Below, in pieces: positions 1 through 9,198 of a stretch of 64,000 nucleotides of DNA. How positions within the stretch are numbered: the stretch's first letter is position 1; every line of letters begins with the position of its first letter. Made by a program: the position numbers and the translations under genes. The notes under the pieces were generated by a model, which saw only the letters and a list, made by a program, of their open reading frames with translations, had not been told where the DNA came from and did not search any database. The DNA is from Neorhizobium sp. NCHU2750 (GTDB lineage: Bacteria > Pseudomonadota > Alphaproteobacteria > Rhizobiales > Rhizobiaceae): assembly GCF_003597675.1 (NCBI RefSeq), contig NZ_CP030829.1:384011-448010 (forward strand). The letters run 5' to 3'.

Positions 1-1
1 C

Positions 2-193
2 ATCATCTGCGGGATAAATCCGAATTCGGCAGGCCATATCTATAATGGCGTCGGCTTGAAACGGCATCATGTCGACATGGACCGTCTGCTCATCGAGAGG
101 CTTGTCCGAGACGGACGACCGCTGTTTACCGCCGATCCCGACGTCTCAGTGCGCCTTGGTATTCCGCTATGGACGGGATCGCTCCCGTCCTGA
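2..193 (+). CDS. 3' end of an unidentified protein-coding gene
   Basis: An open frame runs in from the left edge of the window and ends at a TGA at 191-193, giving the last 63 residues of a protein. The peptide has normal coding character, including the stretch LIERLVRDGRPLF followed by TADPDVSVRLGIPLW. I do not recognise the family. The gene is followed within 25 bp by a GC-rich hairpin that suits a gene end and is convergent with the glycosyltransferase. The start and most of the gene lie outside the window, so no function is proposed. Confidence 0.5.
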   Translation: MICGINPNSAGHIYNGVGLKRHHVDMDRLLIERLVRDGRPLFTADPDVSVRLGIPLWTGSLPS

Positions 194-214
194 GCTTCGA
201 TATGTCGATAAAAC

Positions 215-240
215 GCGGCGCCAGGATGACCCGGCGCCGC
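215..240. terminator. bidirectional GC-rich hairpin between convergent genes
   Basis: Perfect 8-bp arms GCGGCGCC (215-222) and GGCGCCGC (233-240) enclose a 10-nt loop. It lies between two converging genes. The downstream T content is weak on both strands, so it may be a weak terminator or an mRNA-end stabilising stem. Confidence 0.55.
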
Positions 241-268
241 TCTTCACTTTGCTCACAAAGACGCGATT

Positions 269-958
269 TCAGCCGGTACGCTGGGTGACGTGCAGCATGC
301 GATCACGGGTGGCAAACCATTCGTCGGCATAGTCATCGTTCTTGTATTCGTCGAAATACGGTCCGCCATCGGTGAAATGCACCAGGTCGGCATCGGGAGA
401 ATATTCGTATTCGTTGACCAGCCAATTCCAGCTCTGCGGCAGCTCGCCGATCAGATCCTCGGATTCCAGCCACTTGAACTGGTGCAATTCCAGACCGGAG
501 GCCGAATTGACGTAATCGAGATCAAGTTTGCGGCATTTGGCGTTGTTGAACAGGATGACGCTCGACCAGTTCTTTTTCTCGTACTTGGTCTGCACCTGGC
601 CAAGAAATTTGGTCTCGACCTTCGGTACGTAATTGTGCTTGACGCACATGGCGGCATAGCGATCGTCGCGCAGTTCCCACAGCTTGGCGATATCGCTGCG
701 CATGATCATGTCGCAATCGGCAAACAGAGACCAGCCCTCATACCCGCTCATATAGGGCACGAGGAACCGGGAGAAGGAAAACTCGGTCGACTGGAGCGAG
801 TTGCGCTCGCGCGTGAAGATGCCTCCAAGGTTTGCGAGGTTGATCGGCGTGAACGTCACCGGCATCGAGCTCTTTTCCAGAATACTCTGGCAGAACACGT
901 GGTAGGCAGCCACTTCCTTGCTGTCGAATCCGATGAAAACATGTGCGTCGTTCATCAT
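269..958 (-). CDS. GT8-like glycosyltransferase (hypothetical)
   Basis: The 229-residue product resembles a small GT-A-fold glycosyltransferase of the GT8 type. It has an SxSRFLVPY segment (residues 61-69), then SLFADCDMIM with a DxD-type metal/nucleotide-sugar motif (D81, D83), and a later ILFNNAKCR segment that matches the 'FNxG' position of GT8 enzymes. There is no signal peptide or membrane segment, so it should act in the cytoplasm on a nucleotide-sugar donor. The start is supported by AGGAG four bases upstream of a double ATG. It is transcribed alone and converges with the partial gene at the left edge. Similar proteins are common in rhizobia and often annotated only as hypothetical. 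Donor and acceptor cannot be inferred. Confidence 0.7.
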   Translation of the reverse strand: MMNDAHVFIGFDSKEVAAYHVFCQSILEKSSMPVTFTPINLANLGGIFTRERNSLQSTEFSFSRFLVPYMSGYEGWSLFADCDMIMRSDIAKLWELRDDRYAAMCVKHNYVPKVETKFLGQVQTKYEKKNWSSVILFNNAKCRKLDLDYVNSASGLELHQFKWLESEDLIGELPQSWNWLVNEYEYSPDADLVHFTDGGPYFDEYKNDDYADEWFATRDRMLHVTQRTG

Positions 959-1311
959 GTTACTCCTGCGATTGGTCTTTGGTCGTTTGAATACATGGTG
1001 GAAAATAGAGATTCGGCATTGAGCCCGATAGGTTTCGATTTCTCGCTGGCTTAAATGTCCTCGTGTGCGACCACCATTTCGCGGCGTAATCTACCTAGGT
1101 CACTTCTGAGCAACTGGCAAACTGCTTCGTGCGGTCGAAGCCATTGGATGTGTCGATCCATGACGATCTGTGATGATGTATGACCAAGATGATTGTGCCT
1201 TGCATTTGTCATGAACACCCCCCAAGAGACGCTGCCTGCCATTGAGAGCACCGCGCATTAAGCCGCGCAGTTCCAGGGGCGGGTGACGAAACAAGCAAGG
1301 CGAGCATTCTC
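959..1311. other. intergenic stretch between divergent genes
   Basis: This 353-bp gap separates the divergent glycosyltransferase and acyltransferase. It must hold both promoters. I see only short frames with poor coding character and no convincing operator, RNA gene or repeat. Confidence 0.4.
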
Positions 1312-3300
1312 TTGGCAGGCACTCATCTGGACTATCGACCCGACCTTGATGGCTTGAGGGCCTATGCCGTAATTCCCGTCCTGTTTTTCCATGCTGGTAT
1401 AGCCGCCTTTTCCGGTGGCTTTGTCGGCGTCGACATTTTCTTCGTCCTGTCCGGCTTCTTCATGGCGAAGATTATCCTGCGCGACCTTGATCGGGGACAG
1501 TTCAATTTTCTCGATTTCTATGTCCGGCGCATGCGCAGGATCTTTCCCGCACTATTTGCGATGATCACGGTGACATCGGTCGTTGCCACAATCGTGCTGA
1601 TGCCGCGGGAGTTCGAATATTTCGCATCGAGCGTTAGGGCGGCCGTTCTTTTCATCGCCAATGTGCGGTTTTACAACGAAAGCGGCTATTTCGATATCGC
1701 TTCAGAGATGAAGCCGCTTTTGCACACATGGTCACTGTCCGTTGAAGAACAGTTCTATGTCGGCTTCCCGCTTGTACTCTTCCTCGTCCATCGGTTTGCC
1801 CGTACCTGGCTAGTTCCCCTGCTTGCTATCGTCATCCTCATTTCACTTGGCGCAAGCTCCTGGGTAATCTACGAGAACCCGGAGAAAGCCTTTTATCTTT
1901 TGCCTTTCCGGATATGGGAACTCCTGCTCGGCGCTCTCGTTGCAGCTCTTCCAAGGTCCGAAAAGGCACGGGCAGCCGACCCGTTTCTCGGATCTGCCGG
2001 CCTGATCGCGATCCTCGCATCGATCTTCCTCTATCGAGCGGACATGCCATTCCCCGGTTTCAGCGCTCTTCTGCCCTGCCTCGGCGCGGCCGCGTTGATT
2101 GCCGCAAACAGCCGCTCGGGACCGGTCGCTGTGATCCTGACCAACAGGCCTACCGTTTTTCTCGGGAAGATCTCTTATTCCCTTTATCTCTGGCACTGGC
2201 CGATTATTGTCCTCATCCAGTATCGCACCGAGACGGCACTTACCCCCGGCTTGCAGGCGCTCGTCGTCGCCCTGTCTGTCGTCGTCGGCTTCCTCTCCTG
2301 GAAATATATCGAGCAGCCAGTGCGTTTCGGCCGGCTCCGCTCGGCCTCTCGCACCGTGCTTATCGGCTCCAGCGCCGGCTTTGTTGCTATTGCCTGTGTC
2401 TTCACAACCATCGTCAAGGACGACGACGGCGTGCCCGGCAGATTGCCGGCAGAGGCTGCCCGGCTCTATCGCGCGACTTACGACCATAGCCCCTACGATA
2501 TCCCGAAATGTTTCGCCGACAGCAACGGCAAGGGACTTTCGCCCGACCAGATCAACAGCAATCAACTTTGCGATATCGGTGTGCCAGGCGGTAAGCCGGC
2601 CTTCCTGCTATGGGGCGATTCTCACGCGGCAGCGATTGCGCCCGCACTCGACCTGGCTGCGAAGAAACTCGGAATCACCGGAAAATTCGTCGGGCGCGGA
2701 TCATGTCCGCCGCTGCCCGATACGCAGTTCGGTTCTGCCGAGAACGTCGAGCGGTGCGTGGAGCATACGAAGGCGGTCATGGCTCTCATCGAGCGCGAGC
2801 ATTATCCTCTGGTATTCATGGCCGCCTACTGGCCAAAATACGTTCATCGCAGCGAGCTGCCGCAGCAGGGCGTCTTTTTCGACCCCCGCGTCCCGCCGGA
2901 TCTCAGCGATTGGTCGAAGCCGATCGTATCGGGCCTGACCAATGTCATCGCCACGCTCAAAAAGCAGGGAAGCCAGCCAGTGCTGATCATGGATGTGCCG
3001 GAAGCAGGCTACCGCGTGCCCGAAGCACTGGCCCGCGCCTATATGACAGGGAACTCGCTGGAGATTGCGCCCGATCTTGCCTATACGCAAAAACGACAGG
3101 CGCTGGCCCGCGACGTTCTTTCCAGAGTTGCCGATAAGACGGGATCCTGGATCGTCGACCCGATGGGAACATTGTGTGATGCCCAACACTGCCGGGTGAT
3201 GGAAGGAAAGACGGTGCTCTACAAGGATGGCGATCATCTCGCAGCCGGCAGTGCACCGACTTTGGCGCCGTTGTTTGAAAGCGTGCTGAGCACGAGGTGA
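1312..3300 (+). CDS. OafA/YrhL-type membrane acyltransferase with C-terminal SGNH domain
   Basis: The 662-residue protein has an N-terminal acyltransferase-3 domain (about residues 5-340) with some ten membrane helices. It includes the signature Arg-Pro-Asp-Leu-Asp-Gly-Leu-Arg opening, the FFHAG histidine motif and the RRMRRIFPA loop. A periplasmic SGNH-type domain follows (about 420-660), with block I LLWGDSHAAAIAPAL and the terminal Asp/His block YKDGDHL. The family O-acetylates surface sugars such as LPS O-antigen or exopolysaccharide: the membrane domain moves the acyl group across and the SGNH domain transfers it. No ATG is available upstream in frame; the start is a TTG with AAGGCGAG seven bases before it. 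It is monocistronic and convergent with the threonine aldolase. The target glycan is unknown. Confidence 0.88.
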   Translation: MAGTHLDYRPDLDGLRAYAVIPVLFFHAGIAAFSGGFVGVDIFFVLSGFFMAKIILRDLDRGQFNFLDFYVRRMRRIFPALFAMITVTSVVATIVLMPREFEYFASSVRAAVLFIANVRFYNESGYFDIASEMKPLLHTWSLSVEEQFYVGFPLVLFLVHRFARTWLVPLLAIVILISLGASSWVIYENPEKAFYLLPFRIWELLLGALVAALPRSEKARAADPFLGSAGLIAILASIFLYRADMPFPGFSALLPCLGAAALIAANSRSGPVAVILTNRPTVFLGKISYSLYLWHWPIIVLIQYRTETALTPGLQALVVALSVVVGFLSWKYIEQPVRFGRLRSASRTVLIGSSAGFVAIACVFTTIVKDDDGVPGRLPAEAARLYRATYDHSPYDIPKCFADSNGKGLSPDQINSNQLCDIGVPGGKPAFLLWGDSHAAAIAPALDLAAKKLGITGKFVGRGSCPPLPDTQFGSAENVERCVEHTKAVMALIEREHYPLVFMAAYWPKYVHRSELPQQGVFFDPRVPPDLSDWSKPIVSGLTNVIATLKKQGSQPVLIMDVPEAGYRVPEALARAYMTGNSLEIAPDLAYTQKRQALARDVLSRVADKTGSWIVDPMGTLCDAQHCRVMEGKTVLYKDGDHLAAGSAPTLAPLFESVLSTR

Positions 3301-3536
3301 CGACTGGCTGAAGAAGCCATCGAGATCGTCATGCTTGCCGGCGCCGTTTTTCGGCCATGGCAGATCGATGACGGCAAAAGATGCCAAAGGGGTATCGTCC
3401 CGTGCGGGCTGCATGCGTCAGCATGCGATCGAGGTACGATGCGGCTCAATCACGCCAGCACAGGTTGGTCAGGACTGAACGGGCCAGATCTCTTGCCCGC
3501 TTTCACCCAAAGATAGCCGCGACCGCCTTTCGGTAT

Positions 3537-4574
3537 TTACGAAGCCCGTGCCACCGTCCGGCTTTCGAAAAAGCTGGCACATGCCGCAGCAACCCGTTCG
3601 ATTGATGCGTCATCGACATCCAGATGTGTCACCCATCGAATTGTCCCATAGCCGCCGCCGATGCCGATCCCGCGCTCTGCCATGAAGGCGATGAAGGTCG
3701 CGATATCGATGCCCTGCGGTGACATGAAGACCATATTGGTGCGTGCCGCCCCCGCGCCGAGTTCCGGATAGGCGGACAGGATCTCCGACAAGCGTATCGC
3801 TCTTGCATGATCCTCCCGCAGCCGGGAGACATTGTGGTCGAGCGCATAAAGCCCCGCCGCGGCAAGAACACCGGTCTGACGCATGCCGCCTCCGAGCATC
3901 TTGCGGATCCGCCGTGCTCGCTCGACAAGATCCCGAGGCCCGACGAGAAGTGAGCCTACCGGGGCACCAAGTCCCTTGGACAGGCAGATCGAGACCGTAT
4001 CGAAATGGCCGGCAATCGCGTCAGCACTGCAGTTTGACGCAACCGCCGCATTGAACAGGCGAGCGCCGTCCAGATGGACGGCAAGGCCGCGCCGGCGTGC
4101 CAGCGCAGATGCGTCTGCCAAATATGTTTGGGAGAGAACCAGTCCGTTGAACGTGTTCTCCAGTGCCAGAAGACGCGTGCGGGCATAATGGAAGTCGTCC
4201 GGCTTGATCGCGGCCTCAATGGCGGGCAAAGCGATCGATCCATCCGCTTCGTTGGCAATCGGCTGCGGCTGGATCGAGCCCAGAACCGCGGCACCGCCTC
4301 CCTCGTTGCGATAGGTATGCGCCATCTGGCCGACGATATATTCGTCACCGCGACCGCAATGGGCCATCAGCCCGGCCAGATTGGACTGTGTGCCTGTCGG
4401 AAAGAACAGCGCGGCTTCTTTGCCCAAGCGCTCGGCAGCAGCGGTTTCCAGACGATGGGTGGAGGGGCAATCGTCATAGACCGCATCGCCCACCTCCGCC
4501 GCAGCCATGACGCCGCGCATGTCCGCTTCGGGACGCGTGACTGTGTCGGATCGGAAATCGTCCTTGAATGCCAT
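3537..4574 (-). CDS. ltaE: low-specificity L-threonine aldolase
   Basis: This 345-residue PLP-dependent fold-type I enzyme cleaves L-threonine or related beta-hydroxy amino acids to glycine and an aldehyde. The N-terminus FRSDTVTRP, the HLDGARLFNA segment and the PLP-lysine motif SICLSKGLGAPVGS are diagnostic. It is the last gene of the minus-strand run that starts with a flavin reductase and includes a peptide-type ABC importer and an NtaA-type monooxygenase. A 94-bp gap with a strong hairpin separates it from the monooxygenase, so it may be transcribed at a different level. Its presence suggests that an amino acid or hydroxy-amino-acid fragment is released by the upstream monooxygenase. That link is inference. 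Confidence 0.92.
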   Translation of the reverse strand: MAFKDDFRSDTVTRPEADMRGVMAAAEVGDAVYDDCPSTHRLETAAAERLGKEAALFFPTGTQSNLAGLMAHCGRGDEYIVGQMAHTYRNEGGGAAVLGSIQPQPIANEADGSIALPAIEAAIKPDDFHYARTRLLALENTFNGLVLSQTYLADASALARRRGLAVHLDGARLFNAAVASNCSADAIAGHFDTVSICLSKGLGAPVGSLLVGPRDLVERARRIRKMLGGGMRQTGVLAAAGLYALDHNVSRLREDHARAIRLSEILSAYPELGAGAARTNMVFMSPQGIDIATFIAFMAERGIGIGGGYGTIRWVTHLDVDDASIERVAAACASFFESRTVARAS

Positions 4575-4629
4575 TCCACACCTCGAACTCTTCAGGACCT
4601 GTCAACAGGGCCTCTAACTTTAATGATCG

Positions 4630-4653
4630 ATGGCGGGCTGTGGCGCCCGCCAT
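4630..4653 (-). terminator. intercistronic hairpin between monooxygenase and threonine aldolase
   Basis: Perfect 9-bp arms ATGGCGGGC (4630-4638) and GCCCGCCAT (4645-4653) flank a 6-nt loop. No strong T-run follows on the minus strand, so it could be an attenuator or RNA-stabilising stem rather than a full terminator. Confidence 0.5.
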
Positions 4654-4668
4654 GCTGCTTGCCGCCAA

Positions 4669-6054
4669 TCAGTGGGAGATGGCGATCCGCTCATCGCTGC
4701 CCGTCTCGACGCCCTTGCCATCTGAAAGGAGATTGTAGGCGTAGGGAAGTCCGAGATTTTCGCGCAGCGTATTCCCCTCGTATTCGGTGTGGAAAATACC
4801 GCGGCGCTTCAACTCGGGAATAAGCTTGTTGATGAAATCCTCCGCGCCCGCCGGGAAATACGGGGCCATCAGGTTCCAGCCGTCGCAGGCACCGTTCTCG
4901 AACCAATCCTGCATCTGGTCGGCAATCTTCTCCGCGGTGCCGACGGCGATGCAATGGCCGGAGGAAACGGAGATTTCCTCATAGACCTGGCGGATCGTCA
5001 TCGGTGTTTCGGTGAGACGCCGCTCCCAGAAATCGCGCGAGCTCTTTACGCCGTTCGATTCCGGCAATGGCAGCGGCACCAGTTCGTCCGGATCGTAGCC
5101 GCTGAGGTCGCCGAAGGTTTTCGAGATTAGCTGCATACCGACGGACGGCGGTACCAGCGAACGCAGTTCGGCCATTTTCGCGTCGGCCTCCTCCTGCGTA
5201 TCGCCGATAATCGGCATCAGGCCGGGCATGATCAGCGCATGGTCGGGATTGCGTCCCTCGGCAGCAATCCTCGCCTTCATGTCGGCATAGAATTCCTGCG
5301 CGATCTTCTTGTCCTTCTGGCCGGTATAGATGATGTCGGCAACACGAGCGCCGAGATCCCGGCCGGCGCCTGAGCCGCCGGCCTGGGCAATGACCGGATG
5401 TCCCTGGGGCGAGCGGCGAAGGTTGAGCGGCCCGCGCACCTTGTAGAACTCGCCCTTGTGATCGAGCACATGCATGCCTTCGGGGCGGAAATACTGGCCG
5501 TTTTCCTTGTCCTCGATGAATGCATCATCATCCCAACTGTCCCACAGTCCGGTCACGACGTCGACGAATTCCTCGGCCCGTTCGTAGCGCTGGCTGTGTT
5601 CCATCAGCGTGTCCCGGTTGAAATTCAGGGCTTCGTCCTCGCTCCAGCCGGTCACGAGGTTCCAGCCGACGCGGCCGTGGCTGATATGATCGAGCGACGA
5701 GAATTTGCGCGCCAGCATATAGGGCTCGTTATAGGTGGTCGAGGCAGTGCAGATCAGGCCGATCTTTGTCGTCACCGCCGCCATGGCCGCAAGCAGCGTG
5801 ATCGGCTCGAAACGATCGATATGGCCGTGATAGCTCAGCTCCTCGGCGCTCTTGTGCGGGATACGCACGGCGGCGCCGTCGGCAAGGAACATGAAGTGGA
5901 TCTTCGCCTCCTCCGCCATGCGGATGATCCGGGCGTAGCCCTCGAAATCGTTGGCAATGCCGGCATCCGCCTTGGGGTGGCGCCAGCCGGAATTGTGAGC
6001 GCCGTTCTGCACCATGTTGATGCCGATCTTCATCTGTCGCTTATGGTCCGTCAT
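4669..6054 (-). CDS. NtaA/SnaA/DszA-family FMN-dependent monooxygenase (LLM class)
   Basis: The 461-residue protein is a bacterial luciferase-like flavin monooxygenase of the subgroup containing NTA/EDTA monooxygenase, pristinamycin SnaA and DszA. Visible hallmarks are the MKIGINM start strand, GWRHPKAD, FMFLADGAAV, ISHGRVGWNLVTGWSEDEALNFNRD and the HPVIAQAGGSGAGRDLGA region. Such enzymes use FMNH2 supplied by a separate reductase and O2 to hydroxylate and cleave C-N or C-S bonds. A flavin reductase starts this same gene run (11894-12412), and four ABC-transporter genes lie between. The start is set by GAGAGAC upstream of ATG, 31 bp after the ATPase gene. The substrate is presumably what the adjacent importer brings in, but it is not identifiable from sequence. 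Confidence 0.9.
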   Translation of the reverse strand: MTDHKRQMKIGINMVQNGAHNSGWRHPKADAGIANDFEGYARIIRMAEEAKIHFMFLADGAAVRIPHKSAEELSYHGHIDRFEPITLLAAMAAVTTKIGLICTASTTYNEPYMLARKFSSLDHISHGRVGWNLVTGWSEDEALNFNRDTLMEHSQRYERAEEFVDVVTGLWDSWDDDAFIEDKENGQYFRPEGMHVLDHKGEFYKVRGPLNLRRSPQGHPVIAQAGGSGAGRDLGARVADIIYTGQKDKKIAQEFYADMKARIAAEGRNPDHALIMPGLMPIIGDTQEEADAKMAELRSLVPPSVGMQLISKTFGDLSGYDPDELVPLPLPESNGVKSSRDFWERRLTETPMTIRQVYEEISVSSGHCIAVGTAEKIADQMQDWFENGACDGWNLMAPYFPAGAEDFINKLIPELKRRGIFHTEYEGNTLRENLGLPYAYNLLSDGKGVETGSDERIAISH

Positions 6055-6085
6055 GTTTGTCTCTCTAGCTGGAATTCGATCTTTT

Positions 6086-7183
6086 TCAGGAGAACTCGAC
6101 GGCTCTAACGGCCGTCAGCGGATAGTGGCAAAGGCAATTGTCCGAGACCTTGCGGGCACCGCCACGAGGACCGGGCGTCGGCCTCTCCTCGGCGCAGAGC
6201 CGAGGCAGGCGATAGGCGCCCTCGGTCACCACGCTGTGCGGGTCCATCGTCACCGTCAGCGCGCGGGCATGCGGGCAGCGCGTGTGGAAGGCGCAACCGG
6301 AGGGGAGAGCGAGCGGGCTCGGTACCTGGCCTTCGAGAAGCACGACGGGTTTTGCCCTGGCCGCAATCGGGTCATCGTCAGCGACTGCCGAGTGCAGGCT
6401 TTGCGTATAGGGATGGGCCGGCGCGCTGCAGATCCTGCCCGTCGCCCCATGCTCGACAAAACGTCCGAGATACATGACGCCCATCGCATCGGAAAAGCGG
6501 CTGACGAGGGCCAGATCATGGGTGATGAAAATGTAGGTCAGTCCCAGTTCGGCCTGCAAGTCGACGAGCAGATTAATGATTTGCGCCTGGATCGAAACGT
6601 CGAGCGCGCTGACCGGCTCATCGAGGACGAGGATTTCCGGCTCGCAGATGATGGCGCGGGCAATCGCCACGCGCTGACGCTGGCCGCCGGACAGCTCATT
6701 CGAATAGCGATCGAGATGCGCCAGATTGAGCCCTACCTGCCGTATTATCTTGGCGATCCGTGCACGCTGGCCGGCGCGGGACCGATCGACGTCATGCACG
6801 ACCAGAGCCTCCCGCAATACCTCGTAGACGGTGAGACGCGGATCGAGTGAGGCGCGCGGGTCCTGAAGCACCATCTGGATGCGCCGGCGATTGTGACGCT
6901 TCTGCCGCGCGTCGAGGTTCTGGATCGGCTTTCCGTCCAGCAGCACCTCGCCCGAGCTCACGGGCATGAGACCCGTGATGGCGCGGGCGAGCGTACTCTT
7001 GCCCGAGCCGGATTCGCCGACAATGGCAAAGCAGGTGCCGCGGGCAACGTCGAAGCTGACGTCCTGCACGGCATGAACGTAGGCGGGCGATCCCTTGCTG
7101 AAGAAGGAACGGATGACCGGAAACCGGACCGACAGGTTGCGAATGCTCAGCACCGGCTGTGAGGAGGTGGTGGCGATGGTCAT
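6086..7183 (-). CDS. peptide-type ABC transporter ATPase (DppF/OppF-like)
   Basis: This 365-residue ATPase belongs to the dipeptide/oligopeptide/nickel import family. It has Walker [11 protein letters not shown]-loop QMVLQDPRASLDPR, signature [14 protein letters not shown] and Walker B EILVLDEPVSALD. The C-terminal extension contains cysteines (GCAFHTRCPHA) typical of the family's Fe-S-like or oligopeptide domain. I chose the ATG at 7183 because GGAGG precedes it and it follows the stop of the upstream gene by one base. A longer frame would extend back into the upstream gene. It pairs with the ATPase half of the neighbouring fusion protein to form the two nucleotide-binding sites. Confidence 0.93.
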   Translation of the reverse strand: MTIATTSSQPVLSIRNLSVRFPVIRSFFSKGSPAYVHAVQDVSFDVARGTCFAIVGESGSGKSTLARAITGLMPVSSGEVLLDGKPIQNLDARQKRHNRRRIQMVLQDPRASLDPRLTVYEVLREALVVHDVDRSRAGQRARIAKIIRQVGLNLAHLDRYSNELSGGQRQRVAIARAIICEPEILVLDEPVSALDVSIQAQIINLLVDLQAELGLTYIFITHDLALVSRFSDAMGVMYLGRFVEHGATGRICSAPAHPYTQSLHSAVADDDPIAARAKPVVLLEGQVPSPLALPSGCAFHTRCPHARALTVTMDPHSVVTEGAYRLPRLCAEERPTPGPRGGARKVSDNCLCHYPLTAVRAVEFS

Positions 7184-7184
7184 G

Positions 7185-9185
7185 TCACGCCTCCGTCGGA
7201 AAATGGCAGGCAACGGCCGCCGCGCCAACGGCGCGGGGTTCGGGCGACTGCGTCAGACAGAGGCTGCGGCCGAATGCACGGCTACAACGCGGCGCGAAAC
7301 TGCAGCCGGGCGGGAACTTGCCGAGCATGGGAGGTTCTCCGTCTATGGCGGTCAGATATTTGCCCGCATCTGCCGCCTCCAGCTTTGGCGTCGCGGCACG
7401 CAGAGCCTGGGTATAGGGGTGCCGCGGATTGCGGAAGACGTCTTCCACCGTGCCTGTCTCGACGATCCTGCCGCCATAGATCACCGCAACATCGTCGGCA
7501 TAACGCGATACGAGGCTGAGATCGTGGGTGACGAACATCATCGCCATCCGGCGTTGCTGCTGCATGCCGCGCAGGAGAACCAGGATCTGCTGCTGGATCG
7601 TCACGTCGAGCGCCGACGTGGGCTCGTCAGCGAGCAGGATGTCGGGCTCCTGGGCCAGCGCGATCGCGATGACGATGCGCTGCTTCATGCCGCCGGAGAA
7701 TTCGTGGGGATACTGGTTCAGTCGGCGTTGCGGATCGGTGATCTGCACGGCGGTCAGAAGGTCCAGCGCGCGAGCGCGGGCCTGCGCCTTCGGCATGGAG
7801 CGGCCGGCCGTAATCGCCTCGATCAGCTGTGCGCCGACGGTCATCACCGGATTGAGCGCGCTCGATGCATCCTGGAATACGACACCGATATGGTTGCGAC
7901 GCATGGCCTGAAGACGGGCGGGTGTCAGGGAGGCAAGCTCCTCGCCGCCGATCGTCAGGCTGCCGCCGCTGACCAGTGCCTTGCCATGCGGCAGGATCGT
8001 GCCGACGGCGCGCAGGAGCGTACTCTTGCCCGATCCGGATTCACCGACCACCGCCAGCATGCGACCGCGCCGCAGCGTGAAGTCCACGCCGCGCACCGCC
8101 GGCGTAAGTCCGTTCGGCGTGACATAGGAAATCTCGACGTCACGCCCGCAGACGACGACATCATCGACACCATCGGCAAGCGCTCCTGCGGGCGCCGCCG
8201 GACGCGCTGCCGCCGGTACCTTGGCAACCACTTTGCGAGCGGTCCTGGCAAGGCGCCGCCGCATCGGTTTTGCCGATGTCGGGTCATAGATGTTGCGCAG
8301 CTCTTCGCCGAGCAGGTTGAAGCCCAGGGCAGACAGCGCCAGAAACAGGCCGGGGAATGTCGCCATATAGGGGTGGCTGCGGATATAGGAGCGGCTTTCG
8401 CCGAGCATGGTTCCCCATTCGGGCTCCGGCGGCTGCGTACCGAGGCCAAGGAAACTGAGGCCCGAGGCGGTCAGGAGCGTTGAGGCAAACAGCAGGCTCG
8501 CCAGCGTTACGAGGATGCCAGCCATGTTCGGCAAGACGTGTCGGGCCATGACGCGCAGTGGCGAACAGCCGAGGGAAATGCTGCCCTCGACGAAAGGTTC
8601 GGCCAGCGTACTCATGGCGACCGCGCGTGTGGCCCGGATGAAGACCGGAATGGACACGACACCCACCGCGAAGATCACGTTCGTGGTGCTCGGCCCGAGC
8701 AGGGCCACCACGGCCAGCGCGAAGACGATGTCGGGGAAGCTCAGCATGATATCGACGCCGCGCATCATCGTCTGGTCGAACCAGCCGCGGAACCATGCAC
8801 AGGCAAGCCCGATCGGCACGCCGATGACCACCGCAACCGCGACGCCCCCGACCCCAATGCCGAGCGAGGAATGGGCGCCGACGAGAATCCGGCTGAAGAC
8901 ATCCCGGCCGAGCTGGTCTGTTCCAAACCAGTGCGCAGCCGACGGGCCCTTGAGCGTCGCCATGAAGTCCTGGCCGTAGGGATCGAGCGGCGCGAGCCAA
9001 GGCCCGAACAGGGCGATGAGCGACATCAGGATGACGATGACCAGCCCTATCGCGCCCTTGGGCGATGACAGGAGGCGGCTCAGAACCTTGAGACGCTGCC
9101 GGCCCGCAGACTTGGTGACGGCGTCTGCAGGAGCGTTTTCGATCTGTGTTGCGGATGCGAAATCTTCGGAAAGTGGAAGTGTCAT
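7185..9185 (-). CDS. fused ABC permease (DppC-like) and ATPase (DppD-like)
   Basis: The 666-residue protein joins two normally separate subunits. Residues about 30-310 form a DppC-type permease with several membrane helices and the conserved loop GTDQLGRDVFSRILVGAHSS. Residues about 350-660 form an ATPase with Walker [11 protein letters not shown]-loop VVFQDASSALNP, signature FSGGMKQRIVIAIAL and Walker B ILLADEPTSALD. The linker is Arg/Lys- and Ala/Pro-rich. The ATG at 9185 has GGAAGGAG upstream, 13 bases after the previous stop, and is preferred to an upstream ATG inside the neighbour. Fusion fixes the stoichiometry of one permease to one ATPase. Similar fusions are known in rhizobial importers. 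Confidence 0.9.
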   Translation of the reverse strand: MTLPLSEDFASATQIENAPADAVTKSAGRQRLKVLSRLLSSPKGAIGLVIVILMSLIALFGPWLAPLDPYGQDFMATLKGPSAAHWFGTDQLGRDVFSRILVGAHSSLGIGVGGVAVAVVIGVPIGLACAWFRGWFDQTMMRGVDIMLSFPDIVFALAVVALLGPSTTNVIFAVGVVSIPVFIRATRAVAMSTLAEPFVEGSISLGCSPLRVMARHVLPNMAGILVTLASLLFASTLLTASGLSFLGLGTQPPEPEWGTMLGESRSYIRSHPYMATFPGLFLALSALGFNLLGEELRNIYDPTSAKPMRRRLARTARKVVAKVPAAARPAAPAGALADGVDDVVVCGRDVEISYVTPNGLTPAVRGVDFTLRRGRMLAVVGESGSGKSTLLRAVGTILPHGKALVSGGSLTIGGEELASLTPARLQAMRRNHIGVVFQDASSALNPVMTVGAQLIEAITAGRSMPKAQARARALDLLTAVQITDPQRRLNQYPHEFSGGMKQRIVIAIALAQEPDILLADEPTSALDVTIQQQILVLLRGMQQQRRMAMMFVTHDLSLVSRYADDVAVIYGGRIVETGTVEDVFRNPRHPYTQALRAATPKLEAADAGKYLTAIDGEPPMLGKFPPGCSFAPRCSRAFGRSLCLTQSPEPRAVGAAAVACHFPTEA

Positions 9186-9198
9186 GACTGCTCCTTCC

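Noticed and set aside
1051..1294. Two overlapping 66- and 64-codon minus-strand frames before the acyltransferase
   Set aside because: No ribosome-binding site, no domain and mutual overlap; likely non-coding.
7095..8483. 462-codon plus-strand open frame opposite the fused permease-ATPase
   Set aside because: It is antisense to a gene with clear ATPase motifs, and its composition is atypical for protein.
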